DNA of 64,000 bases from Bos javanicus (GCF_032452875.1 NC_083882.1:62015614-62079613), one strand, 5' to 3'; shown: positions 35,492-48,554, counted from the first letter of the stretch. A program made the numbers and translations. Notes: generated from the sequence alone by a model not told the origin.

Positions 35492-36059
35492 CATTATCAT
35501 ATAGCAATATTGCATTTAAAGTGTTTGGGGAACTTAGCCTTATGTCATTAGCTTTAATCATTAATTCATTCAACAGTATTTTTTAACTTGTCCTGTCTAT
35601 GTAGACTGATATTCCAGGATTTGAGTATACATGGGTGAAAAGATGGGATAGTCCTCCTCATGCAGCTTATATGTTTAAGCACTGAATATGAAACCAAGCA
35701 GAACCCTGTGGAGCCTTCCCAAGTACAAAGGCCCCCTCATGTCTCCTGCCACTTGTTTGTAGAGGAGCCAAAGTCTCCCAGCACTCCCTTGACTCACAAA
35801 AGAGCAGGTTCAAGCTGCTATTCACTAGGACAATAGAGTCACACAATCTTGCTGCATTTGATGCAAATATCTGAGTTGTTTCACAAACACTATAACTGCC
35901 AACAAAGGGTTTTTTGTGCTAACTGCACGATGACGAGACTGTAGCCATGACAGAAGCTTGTCCATCTTGAGCAGTACTGAATCTATGGCTAGCACAATTC
36001 CAAGAACCAGCCTCAAGAGAATGGGATTATCACTATTACTCATAGTGACTTATGGTTAC

Positions 36060-36235
36060 CAAAGAGGATAGTGGGGAGGAGTGGGAAGGACAAATTAGGA
36101 GATTGGGATTAATATATACACATTACTATATATAAAATAGGTAAACAAGGACCTAATTTATAGCACAGGGAACTATACTCAGTATCTTGTACTAACCTAT
36201 AATGGAAAATAATCTGAAAGAGAATATATATATAA
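36060..36235 (+). mobile_element. L1 3' UTR fragment
   Basis: 'gaggagtgggaaggacaaat', 'gacctaatttatagcacagg' and 'atcttgtactaacctataat' resemble artiodactyl L1 3' UTR. It lies directly left of the TG microsatellite. Confidence 0.55.
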
Positions 36236-36236
36236 A

Positions 36237-36238
<2 letters not shown>

Positions 36239-36271
<33 letters not shown>

Positions 36272-36453
36272 CTTCTGTGGCTCAGTCAATCTTGTGACCC
36301 CATGGACTGTGGCCCACCAGCCTCCTCTGTCCATGGGATTTTCTAGGCAAGAATACTGGAGTGGGTTGCAGATTCTTTACTGACTGAGCTATGAGGCAGT
36401 GGCTCAGAAGGTAAAGAATCTCCTGCAATGCAGGAGACTATATATATATATAT
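36239..36453. repeat. TG microsatellite with head-to-head SINE pieces and TA run
   Basis: (TG)~15 at 36,239-36,270 is followed by an antisense Bov-tA monomer to about 36,392, then directly by a sense head piece ('cagtggctcagaaggtaaag', 'tcctgcaatgcaggagacta') and (TA)n to 36,453. The inverted arrangement is a SINE-derived rearrangement. Confidence 0.8.
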
Positions 36454-36770
36454 AAACATTTAACCTTGGAATAATGAAATATGGCATCCCAGTAAATCAC
36501 ATAAGTATTTTATGACTTGTAAACATAATCATATGAGACTTATGTCTCACAAACACACACAACACACACACATTTTTCTAAATGCATTTCCTATGAGTAA
36601 AACAGGTAAGATAATCTCAAATTTAGGAATTTAGTTCTCACTCTTCCTATTCAGAGAAGTTTCTGCCTGTCTGACCCACTTCTTATAAATTATATAAACA
36701 GGCAAAGTCCTCCCATCTCCTAAAACTGTATTGAATTTGATCCTATCTTTTACTCTTATGGGCAAATGGA

Positions 36771-39065
36771 CTCTTCACTTTCTGCCATTAGAGTAGTATC
36801 ATCTACATATCTGAGGTTGTGATATTTCTCCCAGCAATCTTAATTCCAGGCTGTGATTCATCCAGCCCAGCATTTTGCATGATGTACTCTGCATATAAGT
36901 CAAATAAGCAGGATGACAATTTACAGCCTTCCCAATTTTGAACGAGTTTGTTGTATCACTTAAGATTCTAACCGTTGCTTCTTGACCTGCATACTGGTTT
37001 CTCAGGAAACAGGTAAAGTGATCCGGTACTCCCATCTCTTTTCCAGTTTGTTGTGATCCACACAGTCAAAGGCTTTACCGTAATCAATGAAGCAGAAGTA
37101 GATGCTTCTCTGCCTTGCTTTTTATGTGATCCAATGAATGTTGGCAATTTGATCTCTGGTTCCTCTGCCTTTTCTAAATCCAGCTTGAACATCTGGAAGT
37201 TCTCAGTTCACATACTATTGAAGCCTGGCTTGAGGGATTTTGAGCATTATCTTGCTGGCATGTGAAAGGAGCACAATTGTAGAGTAGTATGAGCATTCTT
37301 TGGCATTGCCCTTCTTTAGGATTGGAATGAAAACTGACCTTTTCCAGTCCTATGGCCACTGCTGAGTTTTCCAAATTTGCTGGCATATTGAGTGCAGCAC
37401 TTTCACAGCATCATCTTTTAGGATTTGAAATAGCTCAGCTGGAATTCCATCACCTCCACTGGCTTTGTTTGTAGTAATGCTTCCTAAGGCCCACTTGACT
37501 TTACACTCCAGAATGTTTGGCTCTAGGTGAATGGCCACATTATCATGGTTGTCCACATCATTAAAACCTTTTTTGTATAATTCTGTGTATTCTTGCCACC
37601 TCATCTTAATCTCTTCTACTTCTGTTAGGTCCTTGCCATTTCTGTCCTTTATTGTGCCTATCTTTGCATAAAATTTTCCCTTGGTATCTTGAATTTCCTC
37701 GAAGAGATCTCTAGTCTTTCCCATTCTATTGTTTTCCTCTATTTCTCTGCATTGTTCACTTAAGAAGGCTTTCTTATCTCTCATTGCTATTCTCTGGAAC
37801 TCTGCATTCAGTTGGGTATATCTTTCCCTTTCTTCTTTGCCTTTTGCCACTCTTTCCTCAGCTACTTGTAAGACCTCTTCCAAACAATCACTTTGCCTTC
37901 TTGTAAAACAATCACTTTCTTTTTCTTTGGGGTGCTTTTGGTCACCACCTCTTGTACATTGTTACTAACCTCTGTCCATAGTTCTTCAGGCACTCTGCCT
38001 ACCAGATCCAATCCCTTGAGTCTATTTCACCAAATCATCATAAGGGATTTGATTTAGGTCATACCTGAATGGTCTAGTGGTTTTTCCTACTTTCTTCAAT
38101 TTAAGCCTGAATTTTGCAATAAGGATCACATGATTTGAGCAACAGTCAGCTGCAGGTCTTGTTTTGCTGACTGTATAGAGCTTCTCCACCTTAAGCTGCA
38201 AAGAATATAATCAATCTGATTTCTATACTGACCATTTGGTGATGTCCATGTGTAGAGTCATCCCTTGTGTTGTTGGAAGAGGGAATTTGCTATGATGAGT
38301 GTGTTCTCTTGGCAAAACTCTCTTAGCCTTTGCCCTGCTTCATTTTTTACTCTAAAGCCAAACTTGTCTGTCACTCCAAGTATCTCTTTTTTCCTACATT
38401 TGCATTCCAATCCTCTATGATGATAAGGACATCTTTTTTTGGTGTGTGTTCTAGAAGTTCTTGTAGGTCTTCATGTGTGTGTATGTATGGTAAGTCACTT
38501 CAGTCATGTCTGACTCTTTGCGACCCTGTGGACTATAGCCCTCCAGGCTCCTCTGTCCGTGGGATTCTCCAGGTGAGAATATTGGAGTGGGTTGCCATGC
38601 ATTCCTCCAGGAATAGTCTTCACAGAACCATTCAACCTGTGCTTCTTCGGCAGTAGTGGTTGGGGCATAGACTTGAATTACTGTGATATAATGGTTTGCC
38701 TTGGAAACAAAAAGAAATCATTCTGTCATTTTGAGATTACATCCAAGTACTGACTTTTGGACTCTTTTGTTGACCGTGAGGGCTATTCTATTTCTTCTAA
38801 GAGATTTTTGTCCACAGTAGTAGATTTAATGGTCATCTGAATTAAATTCTCCCATTCCCGATCATTTTAGTTCACTGATTCCTAAAATGTAGATGTTCAC
38901 TCTTGCCATATCCTGCTTGACCACATCGAATTTACCTTGATTCATGGACCTAACAATCCAGGTTCCTATGCAATATTGATCTTTATAACATCAGACTCTT
39001 TACAACATCAGACTCTACTTTCATCACCAGACACATCCACACCTGAGAATTGTTTCCGCTTTGGT
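36771..39065 (-). pseudogene. BovB LINE 5' part (endonuclease to RT), 3'-truncated
   Basis: Minus-strand BovB remnant of about 2.3 kb. At 37,883-37,350 a frame of 177 codons is open: it runs from a basic helical linker (RVAKGKEERERYTQLNAEF) through TKGKFYAKIGTIKDRNGKDL to the start of the RT (NKASGGDGIPAELFQILKDD). Endonuclease-derived sequence lies at about 38,000-39,065 but is broken, and a Bov-tA SINE sits in it at 38,487-38,613. The right end of the RT stops just past the YADD region at 36,771, so the 3' half is missing. That is unusual for LINEs, which normally lose 5' sequence. Confidence 0.85.
38487..38613 (-). mobile_element. Bov-tA SINE inside BovB
   Basis: Antisense partial SINE ('ggtaagtcacttcagtcatg' … 'gagaatattggagtgggttg') within the endonuclease part of the large BovB remnant, so it inserted after that copy. 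Confidence 0.85.
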
Positions 39066-39142
39066 GGAACTTATATTAGATGTTGATAAATCTAATAAAT
39101 AATCTCTAGAACAACCACTAAAATAATAGTAAAAGAACATAT

Positions 39143-39348
39143 GTTAGTCGCTCAGTCATGTCCAACTCTTTGTGACCCCATGGACTATAGCCCACCAGGT
39201 TCCTCTGTCCATGGTATTTTCTAGGCAAGAAGAATACTATAGTGGGTAGTCATTCCTTCTCCAAGAGGTCTTTTCAACCCAGGGATTGAACATAGGTCTC
39301 TTGCATTGCAGGCAGATACTTTACCCTCTGAGTCACCAGGGAAGCCCC
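39143..39348 (-). mobile_element. Bov-tA SINE with target duplication
   Basis: Complete antisense Bov-tA ('gttagtcgctcagtcatgtc' … 'gagtcaccagggaagcccc'). It is flanked by the perfect 12-bp repeat aaaagaacatat at 39,131-39,142 and 39,349-39,360. Confidence 0.94.
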
Positions 39349-39805
39349 AAAAGAACATATAACTATCAAGATAATTGAGAGGAAGAAAACAAAATAATAT
39401 ACACAATAAATCCAAGAGAAGGGGAAAAAGAGAATACAGAATATAGGCTAGATGGAACACACTGAAATCAAACAGCAACATGTTAGATTTAAACCCCAAA
39501 ATATCAATAATTATGTTATAGGTAAGTGGACTAAATACTTCAATTAAAAGACATGACATGAGTTGTCTTTTAATTGTGATAGAAAACATATGCTATAATA
39601 AAAAAAAAACTATATGCTTTCAATATAAAAATAAAATGTTTAAAGATAAAAATTATGCAAACAAAAATTTGAGACAAAGTCAAAACAAACTTTAAGTCAA
39701 AAAAAAGAGAAATTATTTGGGGTAAAGTGTAACATTCTATAATAATGTAAGGTTTAATTTATCAAAAACATATAACAATTCTAAAATTGTATGCACCTAA
39801 CTTTT

Positions 39806-39935
39806 GTTGCTCCTTAGTCGCTCAGCTGTGTCTGACTCTTTCGTAACCCCATGGACTGTAGCCCACCAGGCCCCTCTGTCCGTGGAATTCTCCAGGCAAG
39901 AATACGGGAGTAAATTTCCATGCCTTTCTCTGAGG
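39806..39935 (-). mobile_element. BovA-type SINE fragment
   Basis: Antisense monomer ('ccttagtcgctcagctgtgt' … 'ctccaggcaagaatacggga') without the tRNA-like head. Confidence 0.83.
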
Positions 39936-40498
39936 GAGCTTTTATTTATTTCTCTAAAATATCAGTAAGTGTAACCAAGAATTGAAAATTCAATTATCAA
40001 ACTTGACCTAATAGATAGAACACTGTGCCCCCAAACTGCAGAATACATATTCTTTTCAAATACATATGGATCACTTATAAAAACTTCAAAATTTGCTTTA
40101 GTCCATAAAGCAAATCTCAACAAATATTAGAGTTGAAATCATACCAATAATGTTCTTCAACCACAATGAAATTAATATAGCAGTCAAACACACACACGCA
40201 CCAACCAGAAATATTTCATATATTTAGATATTAAGAAATATAATTCTGAAATTCATGGATCAAAAATTACAACAAAATGGAAACTATAATAGAAATATAA
40301 CATTAAAATTGGTAGAATGAAGCTAAAGGCATGCTTCAAGGTAAATTTATATCCTTAAAAGTATATATCATAAAAGAAGAAAGGCTGAAAACCATCAGTG
40401 AATACAAGCCTTGCAAAGAGTAGGATTTTAGGTAGAAAAATGAAGTAAAGATTTTGGTCAAGAAAACCTGCAGATGCCAAGTCTAGTCACCCTGTACG

Positions 40499-40710
40499 CA
40501 TGCGTGCTGTCACTTCGGTCGTGTCCAACTCTGTGAGACCCCATGAACTGTAGCCCACCAGGCTCCTCTGTCCATGGGATTCTCCAGGCAAGAATATTGG
40601 GTTGGGTTGCCATGCCTTTCTCCAGAGGGTCTTCCTGATCCATGGTTTGAATCTGGGTATCCTGCACTGCAGGCAGATTCTTTACGGTCTGAGTCACTAG
40701 GAAAGCCCAG
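40499..40710 (-). mobile_element. Bov-tA SINE
   Basis: Antisense complete copy ('tgctgtcacttcggtcgtgt' … 'ctgcaggcagattctttacg' … 'ctaggaaagccc'). Confidence 0.9.
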
Positions 40711-40916
40711 TGTGAGCCTGGATAAGTACAGGGAGGTTCTGAAACAAGAAAAGAGTGTGGTGGGTCTGCCAGTTGATGCTTCGCAGGGAACCTAACTTAG
40801 TTGGAAACTAGTAAACACTGAAGAATTGTCAGTCTGTGAGTGAGATGTTCAGAGTCATATTTCAAAAGCATATCACCAGGGAAGTGTATTCAGGATGAAA
40901 TACTTTCTCCTAAAGT

Positions 40917-41043
40917 GAAGGTGAAAGTGTTAGTCACTCACTCGTGCCCAACTCTTTGCGACCCCATGGACTGCAGCCCACCAGGCTCCTCTGTTTTTGA
41001 GGGATTTTCCAGGCAAGGACACTGGAGTGGATAGCCATTTCCT
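40917..41043 (-). mobile_element. BovA-type SINE fragment
   Basis: Antisense monomer ('gtgttagtcactcactcgtg' … 'ttttccaggcaaggacactg') without the tRNA-like head. Confidence 0.84.
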
Positions 41044-41119
41044 ACTCTTTCTCCCTATAATATACTTATCATCCTCCTTTTATTGTAGTGATTTGTTTAA
41101 TATCTCTCTTCTCTGTTAG

Positions 41120-41240
41120 ATTCTGTTAGGGCAGTTCTGTGAGGTGAGAACATGTACCTGTATTTTCAGTATTGTATCCCCAGTGCCTAGGATAGTTCTT
41201 GGAATACAGAAAATTCTCAGCAAGTAGCTGTACATTAATA
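41120..41240 (+). mobile_element. L2-type LINE 3' end
   Basis: 'tattgtatccccagtgccta' and 'ggatagttcttggaatacag', then 'attaataaaggttga', fit the L2 3' end. Confidence 0.5.
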
Positions 41241-41473
41241 AAGGTTGAAAGAAAAGAGAGAGGCAGAAATCAGTTAGAAAAACCACTGTGATAGTCAGGC
41301 ACAGTTTTGGGTTGACACATGTGAAGGGTTATAATCATCCAGCAGACAGTGAGGGTCTTGAAATGTATATATGAATGCTCAGACTAGCTCCCTCTCTATT
41401 TTCTTATTTCTGTTAATCACAGTCCTTCATTCATGCATTCATTCAGTCATTCATTCAACAACCTTCTGTTGAT

Positions 41474-41675
41474 TGTCTAGACGGTAAAGAATCCGCCTAC
41501 AATGCAGGAGACCTGGGTTCAATCCCTGGGTTGGGAAGATCCCCTGGAGGAGGGCATGGCAACCCACTCCAGTATTCCTGCCTGGAGAATCCCCATTGAC
41601 AGAGCAGCCTGGTGGGCAACAGTCCATGGGGTCGCAAAGAGTCGGACACGACCAAGTGACTAAACACAGCACAGC
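41474..41675 (+). mobile_element. Bov-tA SINE
   Basis: 'acggtaaagaatccgcctac' … 'ggttgggaagatcccctgga' … 'agtcggacacgaccaagtga', a nearly complete sense copy lacking the first head bases. Confidence 0.9.
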
Positions 41676-41689
41676 AATGCACTATATAC

Positions 41690-42170
41690 AACACATGTAC
41701 CAGATATGTTCTGGCCCTGGAGGTATAGATGTGAATTAAAATTTTTTTCCTGCTGAAATGGAGTTCACAGTCTAATGGGACAACTCAGGAAATAAATACA
41801 CTTGGGACAGGCAGTAATAAACGCCTTGAAGAAAAACAAAGCAGGGAAAGAGAGTGACAGATTATAAGCACACTTGGCAAATGTGAAACAAACCAGACTG
41901 GCTAGAACAGGGCAAGGGAGGGGAGAAAGGTGTCAGGGAGATGCCATGGGCCTTGTAAAGTAAGACCTTTTAGCATCTAGTAAAGACTTTGCTCTCACTC
42001 TAAAGGAAATAAAAATCCATTGGCATATTTGGAGCTGAGGACGCTGCCCATGATCTGACTTATTAATATGAATGTATCCTGCTGGTCGTTATGTGGAGAA
42101 TGGATTGTAAGGGGACAGGGGAGAAGGAGACAGACAAGTCAGGAAGATAACCTGTGGCAGTCAACGTAAC
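41690..42170 (+). mobile_element. Ancient mammal-wide repeat (L2/L3-like)
   Basis: 'ggagttcacagtctaatggg', 'gatgccatgggccttgtaaa' and 'tgtggagaatggattgtaag' occur in the order of a widespread ancient mammalian repeat. I am not sure of the family name. Confidence 0.45.
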
Positions 42171-45100
42171 TGCCTGAATTCTGTTCTCATACAATTCCAT
42201 ATACTATAACCTAATAATACATCTACCATTGGTCTTCTCCCCACATCACCCAATTTTAGAACTTCGTTACCTACTACTTTCACTATGATAATACAAGATA
42301 GACATTCTAGTTTGGGGGATACAAGTTTGAAGATTGTAGGTGTAGGATTTCCTACTCATACCTTGAATAGCTTTATAGACAATACTGAATAAAACAGAAT
42401 GATAAGTAGAACATTTTTAAAAATGTAAATTAAGCAGCATAATCGAAGGTTTGGGTACCTCATTGCAGTAAGTGGAACAAAAATTAATCATAAAATGCTT
42501 ATTTGAAAGCCTTTATAATTTTTGAATTAATACACATTTATGGATATAAACCTAATCCTTTGGAATGCTTGATTTTGACTTTGTTTCAAAAAAGCAGGTG
42601 CAATTAGATTATGTGTTCATTTTATTTCAGTTCACAGAGAACATGTGGGACTTAATTTTTAAATATAACAAAATGTAAACTGGTAATAATATCAGCCAAA
42701 ATCAGGATATTAACTCTTCTAATTAAAAAAAATTTATAAGCATATCTCTGCATCTCTGGAACACAATAATTTCAGGTTCTTAAATGCATGCTCTCATATA
42801 GTATAAAAGAGCTAAAGGTAATGCTTAAAATTGAGCATTTCAACAGTGAGTAACTGTAATATAACCTAAGAGGAGATTTATTTCCTGGGAAGCTTAATTG
42901 GATTTACTGAATATCACAGGCAATTACTATGTTTACATTTGCTTTTATTGGGAAGCATTCTAGAGATAAGAATTTGAGTGTAGCAATTTAAACAGCCCCC
43001 TTTCCTTAAAAAGACAGAGTTTGCTATTATCAAAACTGATCGGCGCATTCACTGTCTCTACAAAGACTGTGTTGATGTGTGATAAACAAAATAAGAATGT
43101 TCTAATCAAATAAGGTGGTTATAGATTACCATCAACTATATGCAAAACTACATAAATGATTTAATAAAGTAATAAATCATATGCTATTGACTACTCAAAA
43201 TCAATGTCTTTCAATTTTTAATTTTTCTACAAATTATAATTATGGAGACATGATCATTATTTTTTCACTTAAAGAATTTCTCATTACTACTAATTTACCT
43301 TTCTCTGAAAAGCAGAAGATTATAATAGTTCTGCCAGCTAGTGCCTCTGTAACCTGTTACCAAGAGAGGAAAATACTTGAATGTGGGAACAAGCATGTCA
43401 GTTCTTTCAAGCTTCATTTCTTCTATTCTATTAATATCAAGAGGGAAAAAACCTTACAAAAATTGACCAATGCAGTATAGTTTGGATTTATGTTCTATTG
43501 GAAGAGTAAGTATAAAAAACTGAGTACCAAATGCTCAGGGTTTCTTCCATGCCGACTGTAGCCAGACTTAATTACAGTAGGAGTAGGAGGATGGATTTTA
43601 TAGCAATTGTAAAAATGTAAATAAGAATTTAAAACTGATTCAGGAATTACATCTTATAAATGAAGCTTTGATTTTAATTTAAACAATTCTCATAGGGTAT
43701 AATACACATTATCAGGATGTTCTGCCTTTGTTATAATTGAAATAGCAGTGATAACTTCAGGAAACCCTGGGACAGAAGCACCTGTTTCTTTTCAAATTAC
43801 CTCTCCTAATGATTATAATAATTTTATGCACTAGATAAATTTAAAATGTAAATATTACAATATTTTAAAGTTTAAGTTATTAGATTGAAACATCTTTAAA
43901 GTAGAAGTGGAATATCTGCACCAAATATAGCATATCCTTACCTATTCTAGTCTAAACGTTCCTACTAATAAAGCATTCACATGAAAATGCTTTTCATAAC
44001 ATATGCTGATTTTTGTCCTTTTGCACATATAATATTCAATCATCAAAATTTTAAAAATAAACAATATACAAAAATTTTAAACTGTTAAATCAATATCAAT
44101 ACTTAACAACTGTTAATGTTTTGATATCTTTCCTTCAGGTCACCTGCCCATCTGGTAGGTTATCTATTTTCTTTAGTTTTTCTATAAAAAACTATAAAAA
44201 CAATAAATGTATTTTATTACTTGCTTTCTTAGTAGAAGGAAAGCTCATGAGACATTAAAGTAAATTTAAAATTTTTTTTAAAAAGAACTTTTAAATATCT
44301 GTTCTCATTGGAAAGAATGAAGTACATGCCAAGTTGAGTCATGAAGAGAAATGTCAGTGTGATCTGCGGCAGCTGCTTGCTTCCCTGGGAAGGCAGGGGC
44401 TGTTTAGGAGTACAGTAGCTAGCAAACCCCTCAGCGCTCCACAAAGTCACTAGTGGGAAAAGAACAAAGGCCTTTCCAATGCAACTAACACAGATGTGCC
44501 CAAAGGCAAACTGTCAGAAGCAGTTAAGATGACAGCTACTCACAGTTCATTATTTCCTTCTCACAGGTCACTGGGTGACAAGCTGGGTCAGTGTGCTTTG
44601 TCGGCTGTCCCAGTCCTTCCCCACCCCCCATTCAATTTAAATAAGGGGACAGGGCTCCATTGGATAAACTAAGGTAAACAACACATTCCACATACTCAAA
44701 GATGCCAGAATATGGCATCTATTTTTACTTTGGACTAAACTTAGACTTAAATGTACACACAACTTACTTTACCCAAGTTAAGAAGAGAGCTGCATTGCTG
44801 TATCTCACTAATAGAGGAAGCGAAATGTTTTCAAGCAAACAAAAAATATAACCTATTATGTACTAAGAATCTTACATGAAAGGCATAACACAGTAGAAGA
44901 TTTTCCTTTCTCTTCAATGGAAAAAAGAAATTTTTCACATTAAAAAAAAGATAAAAAATTAGTTGCTTTCTGTAAGTGTTTGAAATGTAAATGAAATGAA
45001 ATGATTCTGTAGATGACCTGGTTTGTGATGATTGTTGTAGTTTTTTAAGGCTATAATTCAAAATAATATACCAATCAAAATGGAAATAGTTTAATTAAAT

Positions 45101-45234
45101 CTTTTATGATGTAATACACATAAATGTGTATTACACATAAATGACAATGACAATATGGCTACTCATATGATGACGTTCTATTCTGTTATGAAATTAATAC
45201 AATAAAAGTTACTAGGAATGAGGAATAAAACAGT
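42171..45234. other. Unique AT-rich intron
   Basis: Largest repeat-poor stretch of the right half. A minus open frame at 44,450-44,229 follows a strong acceptor-like tract (cctttgttcttttcccactag) but lacks a good donor, so it is not called as an exon. Confidence 0.45.
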
Positions 45235-45480
45235 GGCTAAGAACATTGTCTATAGATCCAAGTGGATATGGATTCAAATCCCATCTCTCCCATTAACTAG
45301 CTGTATGACTGGACACATCCTGAAACCTCTCTGAGCCATAGTGGCTACATATTTATGGATAATAATAGTGCCTCCACCATCAGGTTATTATACAATAAGT
45401 AGATCAGTCTATCACACTGTTATAAGAATAAATAAGTACTTAGAATAGCAGTTGGCATATGCTAAGTATTCAACAAATGA
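45235..45480 (+). mobile_element. MIR SINE remnant
   Basis: 'attcaaatcccatctctccc', 'ttaactagctgtatgactgg' and 'agttggcatatgctaagtat' follow MIR order, nearly full length. Confidence 0.7.
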
Positions 45481-45869
45481 CAGCTCTTACGTGTCACCAA
45501 ATTTAGTATATACAAAACTGAACCGAACCACCACTCAAGGTGTGAAATCCTTGGTTAATCATGACAAGTTATAGTTATGTTATTAGAAAGAGGATTTTTA
45601 AAATCTCAAATCCATTCAAGTTCAAGCCTCTAAATCAGTAAATCTAAGAAATCAGGGGTTTACACTCTCCCTTAATATTTTCTACCTTTTATTTAGTCTT
45701 CACTGAAAGCTGCATATATTGATATATCTTTTATCACTGTATTTCTAAACTATTCCACCCTATTTAAAGATTGCTTTCTAAGATATCCAGTCAAAATAAT
45801 AGGCCCCATTTGAAAGGCTAAAAATGTGGAATAATCATTAAGATGAGAACATGAATGGTCAGGCAGAAC

Positions 45870-46025
45870 AATATAGAGGCTAAGAGGAACACTTAAAGTA
45901 TGAATAGACCTGCCTTAAATTGCCATTAACAGCTGGAAGCTTCAGCCAAATAACTTGTTCTCTCTATACCTATATTTCCTTATCAGTAAAACAGAGATTA
46001 ATACCTCTGTTTTACATACTGTAAT
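45870..46025 (+). mobile_element. MIR SINE fragment
   Basis: 'cagctggaagcttcagccaa' and 'ttatcagtaaaacagagatt' fit the central MIR region. Confidence 0.45.
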
Positions 46026-46430
46026 GGAGCAGGACCCTATGGGATCTTCCTATGATAGACCCTTCCCCTCCATATCCTCTGTTTCAGTTCTCTGAAGTAC
46101 CTAGATAATAGTATCTGGAACACATTTCCTGACTTGTTTTGTAGATGTTAAACCCCCACCAAATGGAAGATATTAGTTTCCTGATGACCATGAGGAGGTA
46201 GTTCCCAGACCTACTGGAGCCAGAGAATTGAAAATATGACACCACCCTGTTACTTCACTATCAACCAAATCAAAGAATTGTGTGCAAACTGATCACATAT
46301 TTTCAATTCCCCTCCCTCACCTGGCCTTTAACAATGTTTTCCTGAAACCTATCGGAGGGTTTGAGCATTAGCTGCCCTGGACGCCTTGCTTGGCGCCCTG
46401 CATTAATGCTGCACTTTGTTTTGCCACAAC

Positions 46431-46655
46431 TTTCCCAATGGCTCAGACGGCAAAGTGTCTGCCTACAATGCGGGAGACCCGGGTTCCATCCCTGGGTTGG
46501 GAAGAGCTCCTGGAGAAGGAAATGGCAACCCACTCCAGTATTCTTGCCTGGAAAATCCCATAGATGGAGGAGCCTGGTAGGCTACAGTCCCTAGGGTCAC
46601 AAAGAGTCGGACACGACTGAGTGACTTCACTTTCTTTCTTTTCTTTCTTTCTTGC
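46431..46655 (+). mobile_element. Bov-tA SINE with target duplication
   Basis: 'tttcccaatggctcagacgg' … 'cactccagtattcttgcctg' … 'gactgagtgacttcac' with a CTTT-rich tail. It is flanked by tttgccacaac at 46,420-46,430 and 46,656-46,666. Confidence 0.93.
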
Positions 46656-46666
46656 TTTGCCACAAC

Positions 46667-48554
46667 CCAGTGACAGCAGGTGGGCTTTACTGCATCTAGG
46701 CAAGTGGACCCAAGTTTGGTTTGGTAACAATTCCTCATAGGTTACTGGAAAATATGGCACACAAAGCACTTAAGCAAAGTCAGTATATGTTATTAATTAT
46801 CAAATGCTATCTTCCCTTTTCATATATTACCTGCTAGTAACTACCTACTTCTGTGTCTTTCCCCAAATTTGGCTACTTCTGATTCTCTCCTTCCTTGGCT
46901 ACTTCTAAGGAAGTTCACACATTTATATCATTTTATTCTTTTCAATTATATATGCTTCTTTCAGACTATTTTCTAGTTAATGTTTTCCCTAGTATTCTAT
47001 TTTTTCCCCAATTTCCACAACTTGTATTATGCACATTATTTCTTTATTTTTTGCAGTGATATTATTTCATAAAATCATTAATAAGAGAAAAACAATGTGA
47101 TGCCTTTTTTAAAGCTGTGATAATATAATGCACTGATTCTCTTATATTTGGAAAATATGCAAACCTAACAAGACAACCTAAGATTCAAAGCAGTCAATAG
47201 GTCAAGTTCAATACCATGTTCTAATTTTGCCCAACAACTCCTTCCAAAATGGGAGGAAAGTAATTGCTCTAAGTACTAACTGTTTATTCAAAATAACTTT
47301 GTTAAGGAACAGAAAGAGGAGAGAAACAGAAATTACACCTGTTGTGGTAAATTGTGGGGGTGGAGAAAAGAATACACATAAATCCTGTGGCTTAGAAAAA
47401 AAAAAAAAAGAAGGCTGGAAAAGTCGCTGTATCCTGAGACACAAACCCTGAGGAACCCTCTCTAAGAAAATGGCCCTAGGAAATTTCTTATTAAATAAAA
47501 TCCAAAATATATTTACCAGTCAATTTCTATTGACTAAAAAATCACACATCTAAATACAAATTCCATTAAAAATTCTTTTCTACCCTTATTTGTTTTCAGA
47601 ACATTTTCACAACTCTACCTATTGAGTACTTACTACATTCCTGAAATTTAAAGTCATCTCATTTCATTCTAACAACTCAAACAAGTACTGTGGTAAATTA
47701 GCTGTGATTAACAGCTTCATTGTTTATTTGTCTCACATTGCCTAATACAGTACTGTATTCTTTTCTCCTAAGTTTCATAATCAGACTACACTGCTTCAAG
47801 GAAGATACAACAGAAAACATTAAAAAAAAAAAAAAAAAAACCTACCCAAAGCCCCAAGCCCTCAAAAAAAAAAAAAAATCCAGGTTGAGGAAGCTATAGG
47901 GAAGTAGATGAATTAGCACTTTGGTTCTTGCACAGTGACCCATGAGGGCAGCATGAGACAAACACAAAAACCCCATATAGGTTTTGGAAATCTGAGGGCA
48001 GGAGGAAACTGTACCTCCTGGAATAGAACCCAGGATAATGACGAACCCCCAGCACTATCTCAAGAAGAGTAGAGTAAAAATGGCTGCTGAGTGAACCTAC
48101 AGAGACAGACCGACGACGACCTCATAGAACAGCATTTTAATTCCTCAGCGCTCCGGTGTTTTACATGAAAACTTCAAAGACTGTTCCTAAGGGATTTATG
48201 TCCTGGTGACCCAGATAGAAAGTGGCCTAGATGTGTAGCTGAAGCCTTGTGATTGTGTCGGGGAGCATCAGAGAGTTGAGAACCTTATGTTCAAGTGGAA
48301 AGCAAACACTGGAGGAGGAGGTCCTGGAACACAGGTTTTCATACAGATTCAGGACACCCCCATACTGTAAAACATTAAGATACTAAGCTTGTTATTTCGT
48401 TTGCATACTATCTTACTTGAAACAACAAAATCAAAGGATTTGAGGGATAAATACTTTAGAGAGACAATAAATTGAAGGGGCAATTTTTATCAAGAAAAAA
48501 ATATTTCCCTCCTATTGAACACTGAGGCAGGAATACATAATTTAAGAATATAAG
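46667..48554. other. Unique sequence with A-runs; unclassified block at 47.88-48.37 kb
   Basis: Two long A-runs (47,821-47,840 and 47,865-47,878) precede a moderately GC-rich block with 'gacagaccgacgacgacctc' that I cannot assign to a repeat family. No credible open frame is present. Confidence 0.4.
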
